From positions 1-64,000 of the forward strand of contig NZ_CAJEWD010000009.1 of assembly GCF_903994045.1 (NCBI RefSeq): 64,000 bases of DNA, given 5' to 3'. Below are positions 16,232 through 25,777 of this stretch, piece after piece. Within the stretch, counting starts at the first letter, position 1. The number at the start of each line of letters is the position of its first letter. A program made the position numbers and the translations under genes. The notes beneath the pieces were generated by a model. The model worked only from the letters and a program-made list of their open reading frames with translations, was not told where the DNA came from and made no database searches. This stretch comes from Jeotgalicoccus meleagridis. GTDB lineage: Bacteria; Bacillota; Bacilli; Staphylococcales; Salinicoccaceae.

Positions 16232-16810
16232 ATGGCTATGAATTTTAAAATATTTGAATCAAAAGAAGTAGCAGATTTATATTTAGCAGATCTTATGAGA
16301 AAACAGATACACAACAATCCAGAAAGCATATTAGCAGTAGATACACATGAGGAACTCAGTGCTGCTTATGAAAAATTCGTTGGTGAAGTTAAAAATCATC
16401 CAGCAGATTTATCTGAAGTGCAAGTGTATGCCGTTGGTAAGGACGGTTTGGATATCTTTAAGAAGTTAGATTTACCATCTTCTCAAATATACACTGGTGG
16501 TACTGCTGAAGACTTAGACAACAAAGGTAAGAAGAAAGTGAACGTTGCAGTACTAAACTTAAACAACAATAAAAAAGTTGGCTTTAACAACGATAATGAC
16601 GATTTATTTAAGGCAAAAGAGATGTTTATCTATGCTACAGGCAGTAACAGTAGTGAAGTGGTAAGAGCCTTATATGAAGCACCGTTAGATGGTGGGTCTA
16701 ACTTAAGTGATATAAAAAATCATCGTATGGTGACAGTGATTATCGATACTGATGCAGCAGCAGATTTAGACAGTGATATTGTGGATTATTACACTTATAA
16801 GTTTGCATAA
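16232..16810 (+). CDS. General stress protein, YflT-like domain
   Basis: A 192-residue cytosolic protein. The N-terminal half (about 4-100) resembles the heat-induced stress protein YflT domain, including DLSEVQVYAVGKDGLDIF. The C-terminal half is a second alpha/beta segment rich in Asn and Asp. The ATG at 16232 follows GGAGG; an upstream TTG in frame would put that site inside the gene. In Bacillus the family is sigma-B controlled, and a sigma-B-like promoter lies upstream. Molecular function unknown. Confidence 0.72.
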   Translation: MAMNFKIFESKEVADLYLADLMRKQIHNNPESILAVDTHEELSAAYEKFVGEVKNHPADLSEVQVYAVGKDGLDIFKKLDLPSSQIYTGGTAEDLDNKGKKKVNVAVLNLNNNKKVGFNNDNDDLFKAKEMFIYATGSNSSEVVRALYEAPLDGGSNLSDIKNHRMVTVIIDTDAAADLDSDIVDYYTYKFA

Positions 16811-16835
16811 TATTATTCTTAATGAATCCTTTCGC

Positions 16836-16869
16836 AATATAGTATAAACTAGTAAGTGAATACTATATT
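16836..16869 (+). promoter_or_regulatory. Leader hairpin immediately before the fumC ribosome binding site
   Basis: AATATAGTAT (16836-16845) pairs perfectly with ATACTATATT (16860-16869), three bases before GGGGGGAT. No T-run follows, so not a terminator; may be a DNA operator or an mRNA leader structure. Confidence 0.4.
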
Positions 16870-16885
16870 TCGGGGGGATTTTTTT

Positions 16886-18274
16886 ATGTCATTTAGAATT
16901 GAACACGATACGATTGGTGAAATTAAAGTACCTGCAGAAAAATATTGGGGCGCTCAAACAGAGAGAAGTCGCCAAAACTTCCCTGTAGGTAAAGAAAAAA
17001 TGCCGATTGAGGTCATCGTTGCTTTTGCACATTTGAAAAAAGCAGCAGCAATTTCTAACAATAGTTTAGGAAAGCTTTCAGATGTGAAGAAAGACGCGAT
17101 TGTCCATGCATGTGACCGTGTGATCAACAGAGAACTTGATGAACATTTTCCACTTGTTGTATGGCAAACAGGTAGTGGTACACAAAGTAATATGAACGTT
17201 AACGAAGTGATAAGCTTTGTTGCAAACGACTATTTGAAAGAACAGGGCAGTGATGAAGTTGTTCATCCTAATGATGATGTGAACAAATCACAAAGCTCAA
17301 ACGATACTTATCCAACTGCAATGTATGTTGCTTTGTCACAAGCGATACATGATAAATTAATGCCATCACTTATAAAACTTCATGACACACTAAGTGAAAA
17401 GTCTGAGAAGTTTAAAGATATTATTAAAATTGGACGTACACACTTACAAGATGCGACTCCACTAACATTAGGCCAAGAAATTAGTGGTTGGTCTTATATG
17501 TTAGAGAAATCTAAAGAGTTTATTGAAGAATCTAGTAAACAGCTAGAAAACCTTGCTATCGGTGGAACAGCAGTCGGTACAGGAATTAATGCTCATCCAG
17601 AATTTGGAGGTATGGTTGCGAGTCAACTATCTAAACAAACTGGCCTTGATTTTATATCTTCACCAAATAAATTCCATGCACTATCATCTTATGATGAGGT
17701 CGTTTATGTACACGGTGCTTTAAAAGCCCTAGCTGGTGATTTGATGAAGATTGCTAATGATATAAGATGGCTTGCTTCAGGTCCACGTGCAGGTTTAGCT
17801 GAAATTGAAATTCCTGCAAATGAACCAGGATCTTCAATCATGCCAGGGAAAGTAAACCCAACTCAATCAGAAATGTTAACTATGGTTGTCGCTCAGGTGA
17901 TGGGTAATGATGCAACAGTTGGCTTTAGCTCATCACAAGGTAACTTTGAATTAAATGTTTTCAAACCAGTTATTTTATATAATACTTTACAATCAATTTA
18001 TCTTTTAGCAGATGGCATGAGTAGTTTCAATGATAACTGCGCAGTTGGTATTGAACCAATTAAAGAAAATATTGAAAAGTATTTAAATAATTCCTTGATG
18101 TTAGTGACTGCACTTAATCCTCATATTGGTTATGAAAATGCAGCTAAAATCGCGAAAAGCGCACATGCTAAAGGAATTACACTAAAAGAATCAGCACTTG
18201 ATTCAGGTTTATTGACTGAAGCTGAATTCGATGAGTGGATTAAACCAGAGGACATGATTCAATCTAAAGAGTAG
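16886..18274 (+). CDS. fumC: Class II fumarate hydratase
   Basis: Cytosolic, iron-independent fumarase of the TCA cycle (fumarate + water to malate), 462 residues. The superfamily signature [11 protein letters not shown] is at 315-325; the active-site blocks [21 protein letters not shown] and [16 protein letters not shown] are all intact. Start ATG at 16886 after GGGGGGAT. Only nine bases separate it from ppx, so fumC, ppx and ppk may share a transcript. Confidence 0.97.
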   Translation: MSFRIEHDTIGEIKVPAEKYWGAQTERSRQNFPVGKEKMPIEVIVAFAHLKKAAAISNNSLGKLSDVKKDAIVHACDRVINRELDEHFPLVVWQTGSGTQSNMNVNEVISFVANDYLKEQGSDEVVHPNDDVNKSQSSNDTYPTAMYVALSQAIHDKLMPSLIKLHDTLSEKSEKFKDIIKIGRTHLQDATPLTLGQEISGWSYMLEKSKEFIEESSKQLENLAIGGTAVGTGINAHPEFGGMVASQLSKQTGLDFISSPNKFHALSSYDEVVYVHGALKALAGDLMKIANDIRWLASGPRAGLAEIEIPANEPGSSIMPGKVNPTQSEMLTMVVAQVMGNDATVGFSSSQGNFELNVFKPVILYNTLQSIYLLADGMSSFNDNCAVGIEPIKENIEKYLNNSLMLVTALNPHIGYENAAKIAKSAHAKGITLKESALDSGLLTEAEFDEWIKPEDMIQSKE

Positions 18275-18283
18275 GGGTTTTCT

Positions 18284-19810
18284 ATGAAAAAAATTAGTTT
18301 GATTGATATCGGGTCGAATACTATCCGGTTAGTAATATTTGAATATACAGAAGCACACGGACTTAGAGAAGAGAGAAACATTAAAACACCCGCACGACTT
18401 GCACAATATATCGATAATCAAGGTGTCATGACTGAAGAAGGTATTGACGCACTTTTAAAAATTTTGCATAGCTTTAAACAAATCTCAGATAAGTATGATA
18501 TTGAAGAAATTTATCCTGTTGCAACAGCAGCGATTCGTCAGTCTGAAAACAGAAATGATATTATACAGCGTGTAAAAGATGAACTTGATTTAGATGTAAA
18601 AATCATCTCAGGTGACCAAGAGGCAACGTTCGGTTATGAAGCAGCTGTTCATACCATTTCTTATTATGATGCTGTCACTATTGATATCGGTGGGGGAAGT
18701 ACGGAACTCACTTTCTATGAAGATAAAAACCTAATTTATAAAAAGAGTTTACCTTTTGGTGTCGTGACTCTAAAAAGTATGTTTTTCAATGATAGAGAAC
18801 ATAATGATAAGAAAGCAATCAAGGAAGTTAAGAAGTTTGTCGCAGAACAATTTAAAAAAGTGAACTGGTTACCTGGTCGAAATGTACCTATTTTAGCAAT
18901 TGGGGGGAGTGCGCGTAACATTGCGCGCATTCACCAGTCACTGATTTCTTATCCGATTGCAGGTGTTCACGGCTACACAATGACAAGAGATAACCTTCAA
19001 ACCGTCTATAAGTTATTAAAATCTACCGATGTTGATGACTTAGATAGCGTTGATGGCTTGAGTAAAGACCGTGCAGACTTGATTATGCCAGCGAGTATTG
19101 TTTTTAATACTTTATTTGATGTGGTCGAGGCCACAGAATTTAAGTTTTCTAGAAAAGGTTTACGTGAAGGACTGGCAATGAGCATTATTAGTCGGGATTA
19201 CCCAACTGCTTTTAATAAGTACAGAGTGTTTGATGATTCTATTAAACAGTTGACTAATGATTTTAACATTGATGAAACAGATGCAAATAAGAGAACTGAA
19301 ATTGTCGATCGTTTGTATCATCAATTAGAGCGTTTTGATATTCTCAATTTAAGTCGAGAGACCAAGATGATTATGAAACAAGCAGCTGGAATTTATTATC
19401 TCGGGGATTTTATTGATCGTGATGCTTCAAGTCAGCATACTTATTATCTAATCTCAAACTCAAACATCAATGGAATATCACATCGGGACCGTGTAAAACT
19501 CGCTTTGATAGCCAGTTTTAAAAATAAAACCCTACTTGATTTTTATGCAAAGGAAACCGGCTGGTTTGACGATGAAGAACTAGATGAAATTCAGTCTCTA
19601 GGTTCACTGGTTAAGTTTGCTAATGCTTTAAATATTTCAAATACCGGTATTGTTGATAGCTTACGTCTCAGTCAAACTGATGAAGGTTATGAGCTGATTA
19701 TTAAATACAATGGGGATCCTATTGCTGAAGAATACTATGCACTCAGACAAAAGAAACATTTTGAAAAGATAATTGGACAAAAACTATGGATAGAATTTAC
19801 AGAAAGTTAA
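18284..19810 (+). CDS. ppx: Exopolyphosphatase (Ppx/GppA family)
   Basis: Hydrolyses terminal phosphates from polyphosphate; a GppA-type pppGpp phosphatase activity cannot be excluded. Actin-like ATPase fold in the N-terminal 300 residues with DIGSNTIRLVIFE near the start, VATAAIRQSENRNDI and the phosphate-binding DIGGGSTEL. Residues 310-508 correspond to the HD-like C-terminal domain of long Ppx proteins. Located 40 bases before ppk, coupling synthesis and breakdown of polyphosphate. Confidence 0.92.
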   Translation: MKKISLIDIGSNTIRLVIFEYTEAHGLREERNIKTPARLAQYIDNQGVMTEEGIDALLKILHSFKQISDKYDIEEIYPVATAAIRQSENRNDIIQRVKDELDLDVKIISGDQEATFGYEAAVHTISYYDAVTIDIGGGSTELTFYEDKNLIYKKSLPFGVVTLKSMFFNDREHNDKKAIKEVKKFVAEQFKKVNWLPGRNVPILAIGGSARNIARIHQSLISYPIAGVHGYTMTRDNLQTVYKLLKSTDVDDLDSVDGLSKDRADLIMPASIVFNTLFDVVEATEFKFSRKGLREGLAMSIISRDYPTAFNKYRVFDDSIKQLTNDFNIDETDANKRTEIVDRLYHQLERFDILNLSRETKMIMKQAAGIYYLGDFIDRDASSQHTYYLISNSNINGISHRDRVKLALIASFKNKTLLDFYAKETGWFDDEELDEIQSLGSLVKFANALNISNTGIVDSLRLSQTDEGYELIIKYNGDPIAEEYYALRQKKHFEKIIGQKLWIEFTES

Positions 19811-19849
19811 CATTTATACGCTATAATAATCGAGGTTAGGAGGATACAA

Positions 19850-21973
19850 ATGGATTATAAATTAAACGATAAATCATATTATAATAACCGGGAATTAAGC
19901 TGGTTAAGGTTTAACTATAGAGTATTAGAAGAAGCGAGTGATCTACGTAATCCTCTACTCGAAAGACTTAAATTTATAGCGATAACAAGTTCCAACTTAG
20001 ATGAATTTTTTATGGTTAGGGTAGCTGGTTTAAAGGACCAAGTAAAAATGAATTATGCAGAGCCCGATACAAAAACGGGACTTACACCTGAGGAACAACT
20101 TGAAGGTATTGGTGAATTGAACCGTTATAATTGCCAGGTTCAATATGAAACCTATCACCAATTAATGGGAGAGCTAGAGAAACTGAATATCTTTATTAAA
20201 CATCCTAAAGACTTGTCTAAAGACTTACAAGATGAGCTTGAGGCTTTATTTGATGAGCAAATTTTGCCATCACTGACACCTTTAGGGATTGATGCTTATC
20301 GCCCATTTCCTAAATTGATGAATAAAAAGCTGAATATTTTTGTCGATTTATCGAATGAAGTCGGTAGACAAACTGCAATTGTGCAGTTACCAACAGTGAT
20401 TAGACGCTATTTTGAACTTCACGAAGATAATAAAACATACTATATTTTAGCTGAGGATATTATAGAGACCTATGCTTATAAATTATTTAACGGTTATAAG
20501 ATAGACCGAACATTCCCATTTAGAATTACTAGAAATGCTGATTTAACCATTCATGAAGAAGGTGCAGCAGATTTACTAATTGAAATTGAGCGCTTTTTAA
20601 AAGAGCGTACAAAAGGTGCTGCAGTGCGTTTAGAAATAGATAGAAGTAAAGATCCTACTATCAATGGTTCATTTTTAGAAGAACAATTATCCTTACACCA
20701 TGAAGATGTTTATCGTTTTGATGGACCTTTAGATTTAACTTTCCTCTTTGAACTAGTTGGGGATTTAAAAGAAAGATTTCCTAATCTTGTCTTTAAGCCA
20801 TTCTTTCCACAACCTGCTAAGTTCTTAGGTAATGAGAATGTCTATCAGGCAACTTTAAAAGAGGATATATTTTTCCACCATCCATATGAATCTTTTCAAC
20901 CTATTGTGGAATTTGTTCAAGAAGCGGCTCATGATAAGGATGTCCTTGCAATAAAACAAACACTCTATAGAGTCTCAAGTGATTCACCTATTATAGAATC
21001 ATTGAAACAAGCTGCAGAAAACGGTAAACAAGTGACTGTTCTCGTTGAGTTAAAAGCACGTTTTGATGAAGAAAATAATGTGCACTGGGCAAAAGAGTTA
21101 GAAGATGCTGGCTGTCATGTTATTTATGGTATGAACTACTTGAAGACGCATAGTAAAATTACTTTGGTTGTTAAACGCGTAAATAAAAAAATTGTAAAAT
21201 TTGTTCACCTAGGAACAGGTAACTATAATGATTCTACTGCAAAACTATATACGGATATGGGTATCATTACGACTGACCCAGAAATCGGTGATGATGCGGT
21301 TAACTTCTTTAACTATTTAAGTGGTTACTCATTAAAACCTGAGTATAAACAACTGCACGTTGCACCATTTGAGATTAGAGATCTATTTGCAGAGCGCATT
21401 GACCAAGAAATAGAATGTCATAGAGTGCATGGAAATGGTTATATCTTTGCAAAAATGAACTCACTAACAGACAAACGCATCATTGATAAACTACTCGAGG
21501 CTTCCCAAGAAGGCGTTAAAGTCGATTTAGTTATCCGCGGAATTTGTTGCTTAAAGCCAGGAATTGAAGGCGTAAGTGATAATATTACTGTCATTAGTGT
21601 AGTTGGAAGATTTTTAGAACACTCAAGAATCTATTATTTCTACAATAATGGAGAAAGAAACATGTATCTGTCATCAGCTGATATGATGACGAGGAACATG
21701 ATTAAACGTGTTGAAATTCTATTTCCTATTAATGATCCAAGAATTATTGATGAGTTATTGGAAATCAATGAACTTTATCTTCAAGATAACACGAAGGCAC
21801 GTAGACAACTTTCAGATGGTACTTATGAGTATGTAAAAAATGATCTACCACCACTGAGTGTCCAAGATGAGTTAATGAAGCGTGCGATTGAAAATGGAGA
21901 AGAGAAAAAATCAGAATTTGTAGAAGAACACAGCAACATCTTACAAAGAATTAAGAATAGATTTAAAAAATAA
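19850..21973 (+). CDS. ppk: Polyphosphate kinase 1
   Basis: Reversibly transfers the ATP gamma-phosphate onto polyphosphate. The 707 residues show the four-domain PPK1 layout: N-terminal [13 protein letters not shown], head domain, then two phospholipase-D-like halves. His434 in [10 protein letters not shown] corresponds to the autophosphorylated His of the E. coli enzyme; His453 (HLGTGNYND) is the second conserved histidine. AGGAGG leads the ATG. Forms a ppx-ppk unit with a terminator at 21975. Confidence 0.96.
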   Translation: MDYKLNDKSYYNNRELSWLRFNYRVLEEASDLRNPLLERLKFIAITSSNLDEFFMVRVAGLKDQVKMNYAEPDTKTGLTPEEQLEGIGELNRYNCQVQYETYHQLMGELEKLNIFIKHPKDLSKDLQDELEALFDEQILPSLTPLGIDAYRPFPKLMNKKLNIFVDLSNEVGRQTAIVQLPTVIRRYFELHEDNKTYYILAEDIIETYAYKLFNGYKIDRTFPFRITRNADLTIHEEGAADLLIEIERFLKERTKGAAVRLEIDRSKDPTINGSFLEEQLSLHHEDVYRFDGPLDLTFLFELVGDLKERFPNLVFKPFFPQPAKFLGNENVYQATLKEDIFFHHPYESFQPIVEFVQEAAHDKDVLAIKQTLYRVSSDSPIIESLKQAAENGKQVTVLVELKARFDEENNVHWAKELEDAGCHVIYGMNYLKTHSKITLVVKRVNKKIVKFVHLGTGNYNDSTAKLYTDMGIITTDPEIGDDAVNFFNYLSGYSLKPEYKQLHVAPFEIRDLFAERIDQEIECHRVHGNGYIFAKMNSLTDKRIIDKLLEASQEGVKVDLVIRGICCLKPGIEGVSDNITVISVVGRFLEHSRIYYFYNNGERNMYLSSADMMTRNMIKRVEILFPINDPRIIDELLEINELYLQDNTKARRQLSDGTYEYVKNDLPPLSVQDELMKRAIENGEEKKSEFVEEHSNILQRIKNRFKK

Positions 21974-21974
21974 G

Positions 21975-22010
21975 AAAAAGGATTGGAAATTTATATTTCC
22001 AGTCCTTTTT
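21975..22010. terminator. Bidirectional terminator between ppk and the pseudouridine synthase gene
   Basis: AAAAAGGATTGGAAA / TTTCCAGTCCTTTTT with T-runs on both strands. Confidence 0.9.
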
Positions 22011-22018
22011 ATCTTTCC

Positions 22019-22837
22019 TTACTTTTCTTTCATTGTTACTGTTAATTCCTTATCATCTAGTGGATTAATGAATGACAACTGATAACCGAATAGATGCATA
22101 TTGACAGCAGTTGAGCCACCGTAGAGCTTATCTCCAATAATAGGAGCATTTAAATGGTTAAGGTGTGCTCTAATTTGATGGGTTCTTCCTGTTTCCAATT
22201 CAACAGTCAGGACATCGTAATGTTCTTTTTTCTGACTAGATAGGATGTGTGTGATAGCAGATTTTCCATCTCTAGTCACATGATATATATTAGTATAAGG
22301 TTTTCTACCCAGTGGCGCTTTGATCGTTTGTTTACGAATGCCACTATTTTTTTTCACATGTGCTTTATATATCCTTCTAATCTGGTTATTTGCAAGCATG
22401 TGATCTAGAATTTTTTTCATATAAGCATTCTTTGCTAAAAGCACAATACCTGTTGTATCAGCATCCAAACGGTGAACAGCTTCTACATAGTTGGAATCTA
22501 CTGTATTGATTACATCGTTAACTAAGGTGTCATGTTCGTTTTCATCGTTGGGATGAACTTTTTGACCTGCTGGTTTTTCAGCAACAACAATATTGTGATC
22601 TTCATAGACAATACTCGCTTTTTTATTACTCTTTTTATAAGCACTTTCTTGTATAAAATCTGGAAGATACACTTCGTCATTTTCTTTTAAAATGACATTC
22701 AATTTACACTCTTGATCATTTACTTTTATATCCTTCGACATTCTTAGCCAATGGAGTTCTTTTTTCGGAATATAGAGGGCCTTCAACACTTCTTCTAAGC
22801 TTTTGTTTTTAAACTTCTTATCTATAGTAAACTTCAT
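22019..22837 (-). CDS. RluA-family RNA pseudouridine synthase
   Basis: Converts specific uridines of rRNA or tRNA to pseudouridine. The RluA family motif is HRLDADTTG with catalytic Asp125; an N-terminal S4-like RNA-binding segment (residues 1-65, EEVLKALYIPKKELHWLRMSKDI) precedes it and LETGRTHQIRAHL lies near the C-terminus. Target site unknown. One base separates it from the thioredoxin-like gene upstream, so the three minus-strand genes are one operon. Confidence 0.9.
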   Translation of the reverse strand: MKFTIDKKFKNKSLEEVLKALYIPKKELHWLRMSKDIKVNDQECKLNVILKENDEVYLPDFIQESAYKKSNKKASIVYEDHNIVVAEKPAGQKVHPNDENEHDTLVNDVINTVDSNYVEAVHRLDADTTGIVLLAKNAYMKKILDHMLANNQIRRIYKAHVKKNSGIRKQTIKAPLGRKPYTNIYHVTRDGKSAITHILSSQKKEHYDVLTVELETGRTHQIRAHLNHLNAPIIGDKLYGGSTAVNMHLFGYQLSFINPLDDKELTVTMKEK

Positions 22838-22838
22838 C

Positions 22839-23339
22839 TTATTCAGCCACAGCAGTCATGAATTCTTCAAAACCATCAGCTGAACCAGGATTTCCTTCTA
22901 AGCGTTCAACTTCTTTGCCATCTTTGAAATAAACTAAAGTTGGTGTTGCTTCGATGTTATATGTTTGCCAAGCTTCATCATACTCTAAAACGTTGAGCTG
23001 TGTGACTTCACCATCTATGTTATCTAAAGCATCTGTCAGTAATGGTGTTGCTGCTTGGCAGTGTACACATGTTGGGCTCCAGAAGTATACGAATTCTCCT
23101 TCTTCTGATTGGATGATTTCTTCAACTTCAGCAGGTGTCTTGTTCGACTGATAATCTTCATTATCTAACACGTCGATTGTCGGTCCACTTAAGTCCTCAG
23201 GTTCTTTATCAGTGTACGGATAATAGCCACTTTCGCTTAATGAATCAGGATCTGAAGATTGGTTACTCACAAAAACAAAGACTGCCACGAAGACGATAAC
23301 AATTAAAGCGATAATACCGTAAAAAATTTTATTTCCCAT
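22839..23339 (-). CDS. Membrane-anchored thioredoxin-like protein
   Basis: A 166-residue protein with an N-terminal membrane segment (about 5-26) and an extracytoplasmic thioredoxin fold carrying Cys91-Val-His-Cys94 in FWSPTCVHCQAATP and the cis-proline loop EATPTLVYF. Adjacent to a DsbB/BdbC-type oxidase, so probably its partner thiol oxidase (BdbA/BdbD role) that forms disulfides in exported proteins, possibly including competence pilus proteins. The exact substrate is unknown. Confidence 0.85.
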   Translation of the reverse strand: MGNKIFYGIIALIVIVFVAVFVFVSNQSSDPDSLSESGYYPYTDKEPEDLSGPTIDVLDNEDYQSNKTPAEVEEIIQSEEGEFVYFWSPTCVHCQAATPLLTDALDNIDGEVTQLNVLEYDEAWQTYNIEATPTLVYFKDGKEVERLEGNPGSADGFEEFMTAVAE

Positions 23340-23356
23340 TTACTTAAACTCCTCTT

Positions 23357-23764
23357 TTAATCTTTTTTTATGAAAAATGATAGAATAAAAATAATAACAA
23401 AGGCGACTAAAGCAAGTAGGGGAATGGTAATAAATCCACCCCAGTTAATATATTGCACTGTACAAGATACGCCCATACAAGCATTTGCGCTTTCACCAAG
23501 TGCAGGTATTTTCTGTAATCCATAATGATAAGTAGATACTAATAAGCCAATGCCACTCATTATTCTAACATATAGCCTTGCATTACTATCGTCTTTAATT
23601 ACACCAATGAGCGATAAAAGAACAATAGGATACATCAGTATTCTTTGATACCAGCACATTTCACATGGTTCGTATAATCTAATTTCACTAAAGTATAGAG
23701 ATCCTAGTGTCGCTATTAAGGATACTAAAAATATAAGCTGTAAAAACAGTTTATTATTTTTCAT
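23357..23764 (-). CDS. bdbC: Disulfide bond formation protein, BdbC/DsbB family
   Basis: Quinone-linked membrane thiol oxidase of 135 residues with four membrane spans. The cysteine pairs are Cys34/Cys37 (EPCEMCWYQR) and Cys96/Cys101 (ANACMGVSC), as expected for reoxidation of an extracytoplasmic thioredoxin-like protein. It is the first gene of the bdbC-thioredoxin-pseudouridine synthase operon. Length and layout fit BdbC. Confidence 0.92.
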   Translation of the reverse strand: MKNNKLFLQLIFLVSLIATLGSLYFSEIRLYEPCEMCWYQRILMYPIVLLSLIGVIKDDSNARLYVRIMSGIGLLVSTYHYGLQKIPALGESANACMGVSCTVQYINWGGFITIPLLALVAFVIIFILSFFIKKD

Positions 23765-23873
23765 ATTTGTACTCCTTTCAATATTATTTTGTAAGTGACT
23801 ATTTAATTATAAGTGATAGTAAGTAAATTAAGTGTAACAAATTTAGTACAATCTTTAAGAGGGAGGTTATGGT

Positions 23874-24977
23874 GTGAAAAGTAAATTACAGTTATTAAAA
23901 GATATTGCAGAGTTTTTAAATGCAGAAACGCATAGACAAGCCATGATAGATGGTGCCTTACGTTTATTGATAGACCATTCAAATTTTGAAACAGGCTGGG
24001 TTTTTCTTATAAATAATCAAGGAGAGCATGAACTAAGTGCATATTATCAACTGCCACCTTCTTTAGAAGAAAATGATCATCAGTATCTGTGTAATGATAA
24101 GTGTTGGTGTGTTAATAAATTTAATAAAAAAGAATTAGTCAAAGCTACTAATATTGTTGCTTGTTCTAGATTAGAACGTGCTGCACGTTCTGAAAAAGAC
24201 AGCAATAACCATATTACCCATCATGCGACAGTGCCTTTGTTTTCGGGAAGTGAAAATTTTGGCTTATTAAATGTTGCAACACCATACACTAAGGAATTTC
24301 AACAGGATGAATTAGATTTATTAGAGTCTGTTGCCTTTCAACTTGGTTCGTCTTTAAAGCGCTTGGATCTTACTGTAAAAGAAAAAGAAAGTATGATCAT
24401 GCAAGAAAGACAAAGACTTGCTCGTGAACTCCACGATTCGGTCAATCAGATGTTATTTTCAATTGGAATAACTTCACACGCAGCTCAGTCTTTAAAGGAA
24501 AGTGAACAAATTGAAGGGGCTTTTAAGAGAATTGGAGATACATCAAAATATGCTATGCAAGAAATGAAAGCCTTGATATGGCAGTTAAAGCCAATTGGCT
24601 TAGAGAATGGTATTATTGATGCTATAGAAAACTACGCTAAAATACTTCAGTTGGAAGTCGAAGTAACTGTAACAGGGTTTTATAACTTAGCAGATGATGT
24701 GGAATTAGAAATTTATCGCATTATACAAGAAAGCTTAAATAACGTGAGAAAGCACGCAAATACAGATGCTGCTGAGGTTGCCTTAGAACTCACAGATAAA
24801 GTCATAAGTATTCAGATAAAAGATCTTGGACAAGGCTTTGATTTAAAAGCGTCTAGAGGTTTAAGTCATGGAATCTCTAACATGAGAGAAAGAACGAGAA
24901 ATATAGGTGGTAAATTCGAAATTCAATCAGCAGCTAATCAAGGTACTATTATTAGAGTTGTAATACCGAAAGGATGA
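23874..24977 (+). CDS. airS: Redox-sensing histidine kinase, AirS (YhcS)-like
   Basis: NarL-class sensor kinase of 367 residues. Residues 20-160 form a GAF domain; 170-240 hold the HisKA_3 dimerisation segment with His187 in RQRLARELHDSVNQ; the rest is the ATPase domain (RIIQESLNNVRKHA, DLGQGFDL, GISNMRERT). No membrane span, so cytosolic. Cys73, Cys77, Cys79 and Cys97 match the cluster that binds [2Fe-2S] in S. aureus AirS, making oxygen/redox sensing likely. GTG start at 23874 after GGGAGG. Confidence 0.88.
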   Translation: MKSKLQLLKDIAEFLNAETHRQAMIDGALRLLIDHSNFETGWVFLINNQGEHELSAYYQLPPSLEENDHQYLCNDKCWCVNKFNKKELVKATNIVACSRLERAARSEKDSNNHITHHATVPLFSGSENFGLLNVATPYTKEFQQDELDLLESVAFQLGSSLKRLDLTVKEKESMIMQERQRLARELHDSVNQMLFSIGITSHAAQSLKESEQIEGAFKRIGDTSKYAMQEMKALIWQLKPIGLENGIIDAIENYAKILQLEVEVTVTGFYNLADDVELEIYRIIQESLNNVRKHANTDAAEVALELTDKVISIQIKDLGQGFDLKASRGLSHGISNMRERTRNIGGKFEIQSAANQGTIIRVVIPKG

Positions 24978-24982
24978 TAAAA

Positions 24983-25615
24983 ATGTACAACATCATATTA
25001 ACAGACGACCATCAAGTGGTTAGAGAAGGGATGAAATTCCTTTTATCTACGACTGATGATATTAAGGTGATTAATGATTTTGACAATGGCCAAGATACTT
25101 TAGACTTTTTAGAAAGTACAAAAGAAGAAGTTCATTTAGCACTCATTGATTTAGTCATGCCTGAAATGGATGGTATTGAGTTAACGACCTTGTTAAAGGA
25201 AAAATATAAAGATATCAAGGTCCTCGTTTTATCTTCTTACACTAGTGAAGAGTATATTCGTCCTGTTTTTCGTGCTGGTGCTGATGGTTATATCATTAAA
25301 GAAATGGACATAGAAGAATTGACAAATTCCATCCGAGACGTCATTGATAATAAACGAGTGGTGCATCCTGAAATATTAAAAATTATTGATGAGGGTGGTA
25401 ATCTCCCTCATGAAAGAAATGTCTTATCTAGAAGAGAGATGGAAGTGCTAAGAGAAATTGTTAAAGGTCACTCGAACAAAGAAATTTCCGAAGCACTTTT
25501 TGTCAGCGAAAAAACAGTAAAAACACATGTCAGTCATATTCTAAATAAGCTAGAAGTTTCAGATCGTACCCAGGCTGTTATCTATGCAATAAAATTTAAT
25601 ATTATCAATTTTTAA
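24983..25615 (+). CDS. airR: NarL-family response regulator, AirR (YhcR)-like
   Basis: Two-domain DNA-binding regulator (210 residues): receiver domain with phospho-acceptor Asp56 (LALIDLVMPEMDG) and a LuxR-type helix-turn-helix (LSRREMEVLREIVKGHSNKEI). The ATG at 24983 has AAGGA eight bases upstream; an in-frame ATG at 24974 overlapping the kinase stop lacks a site. Cognate partner of the AirS-like kinase. In S. aureus AirSR responds to oxygen and controls respiration and cell-wall genes. Confidence 0.88.
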   Translation: MYNIILTDDHQVVREGMKFLLSTTDDIKVINDFDNGQDTLDFLESTKEEVHLALIDLVMPEMDGIELTTLLKEKYKDIKVLVLSSYTSEEYIRPVFRAGADGYIIKEMDIEELTNSIRDVIDNKRVVHPEILKIIDEGGNLPHERNVLSRREMEVLREIVKGHSNKEISEALFVSEKTVKTHVSHILNKLEVSDRTQAVIYAIKFNIINF

Positions 25616-25643
25616 TGTATATTTTCAAAAAAAGTTTTTACTA

Positions 25644-25657
25644 TGTAAACGCTTAAC
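25644..25657. promoter_or_regulatory. Candidate CcpA cre site upstream of the symporter
   Basis: TGTAAACGCTTAAC matches 12 of 14 positions of the cre consensus TGWAANCGNTNWCA; mismatches are the last two bases. It lies about 120 bases upstream of a dicarboxylate/amino-acid transporter, a plausible CcpA target. Confidence 0.45.
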
Positions 25658-25731
25658 CATGCGGTGTCTCGGCGATTGTAAAGAAATCTTTAATCAATTT
25701 TTATAGACAAATCTATGAGATACAAAGTATA

Positions 25732-25749
25732 CTTGAATACATATTCAAG
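25732..25749. promoter_or_regulatory. Palindromic operator candidate upstream of the symporter
   Basis: CTTGAATA-CA-TATTCAAG is a perfect 8-bp inverted repeat with two-base centre, just downstream of a GTATAC -10-like element. Regulator unknown. Confidence 0.4.
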
Positions 25750-25777
25750 GAATATTCTTTAAACAGGGAGGATACAT

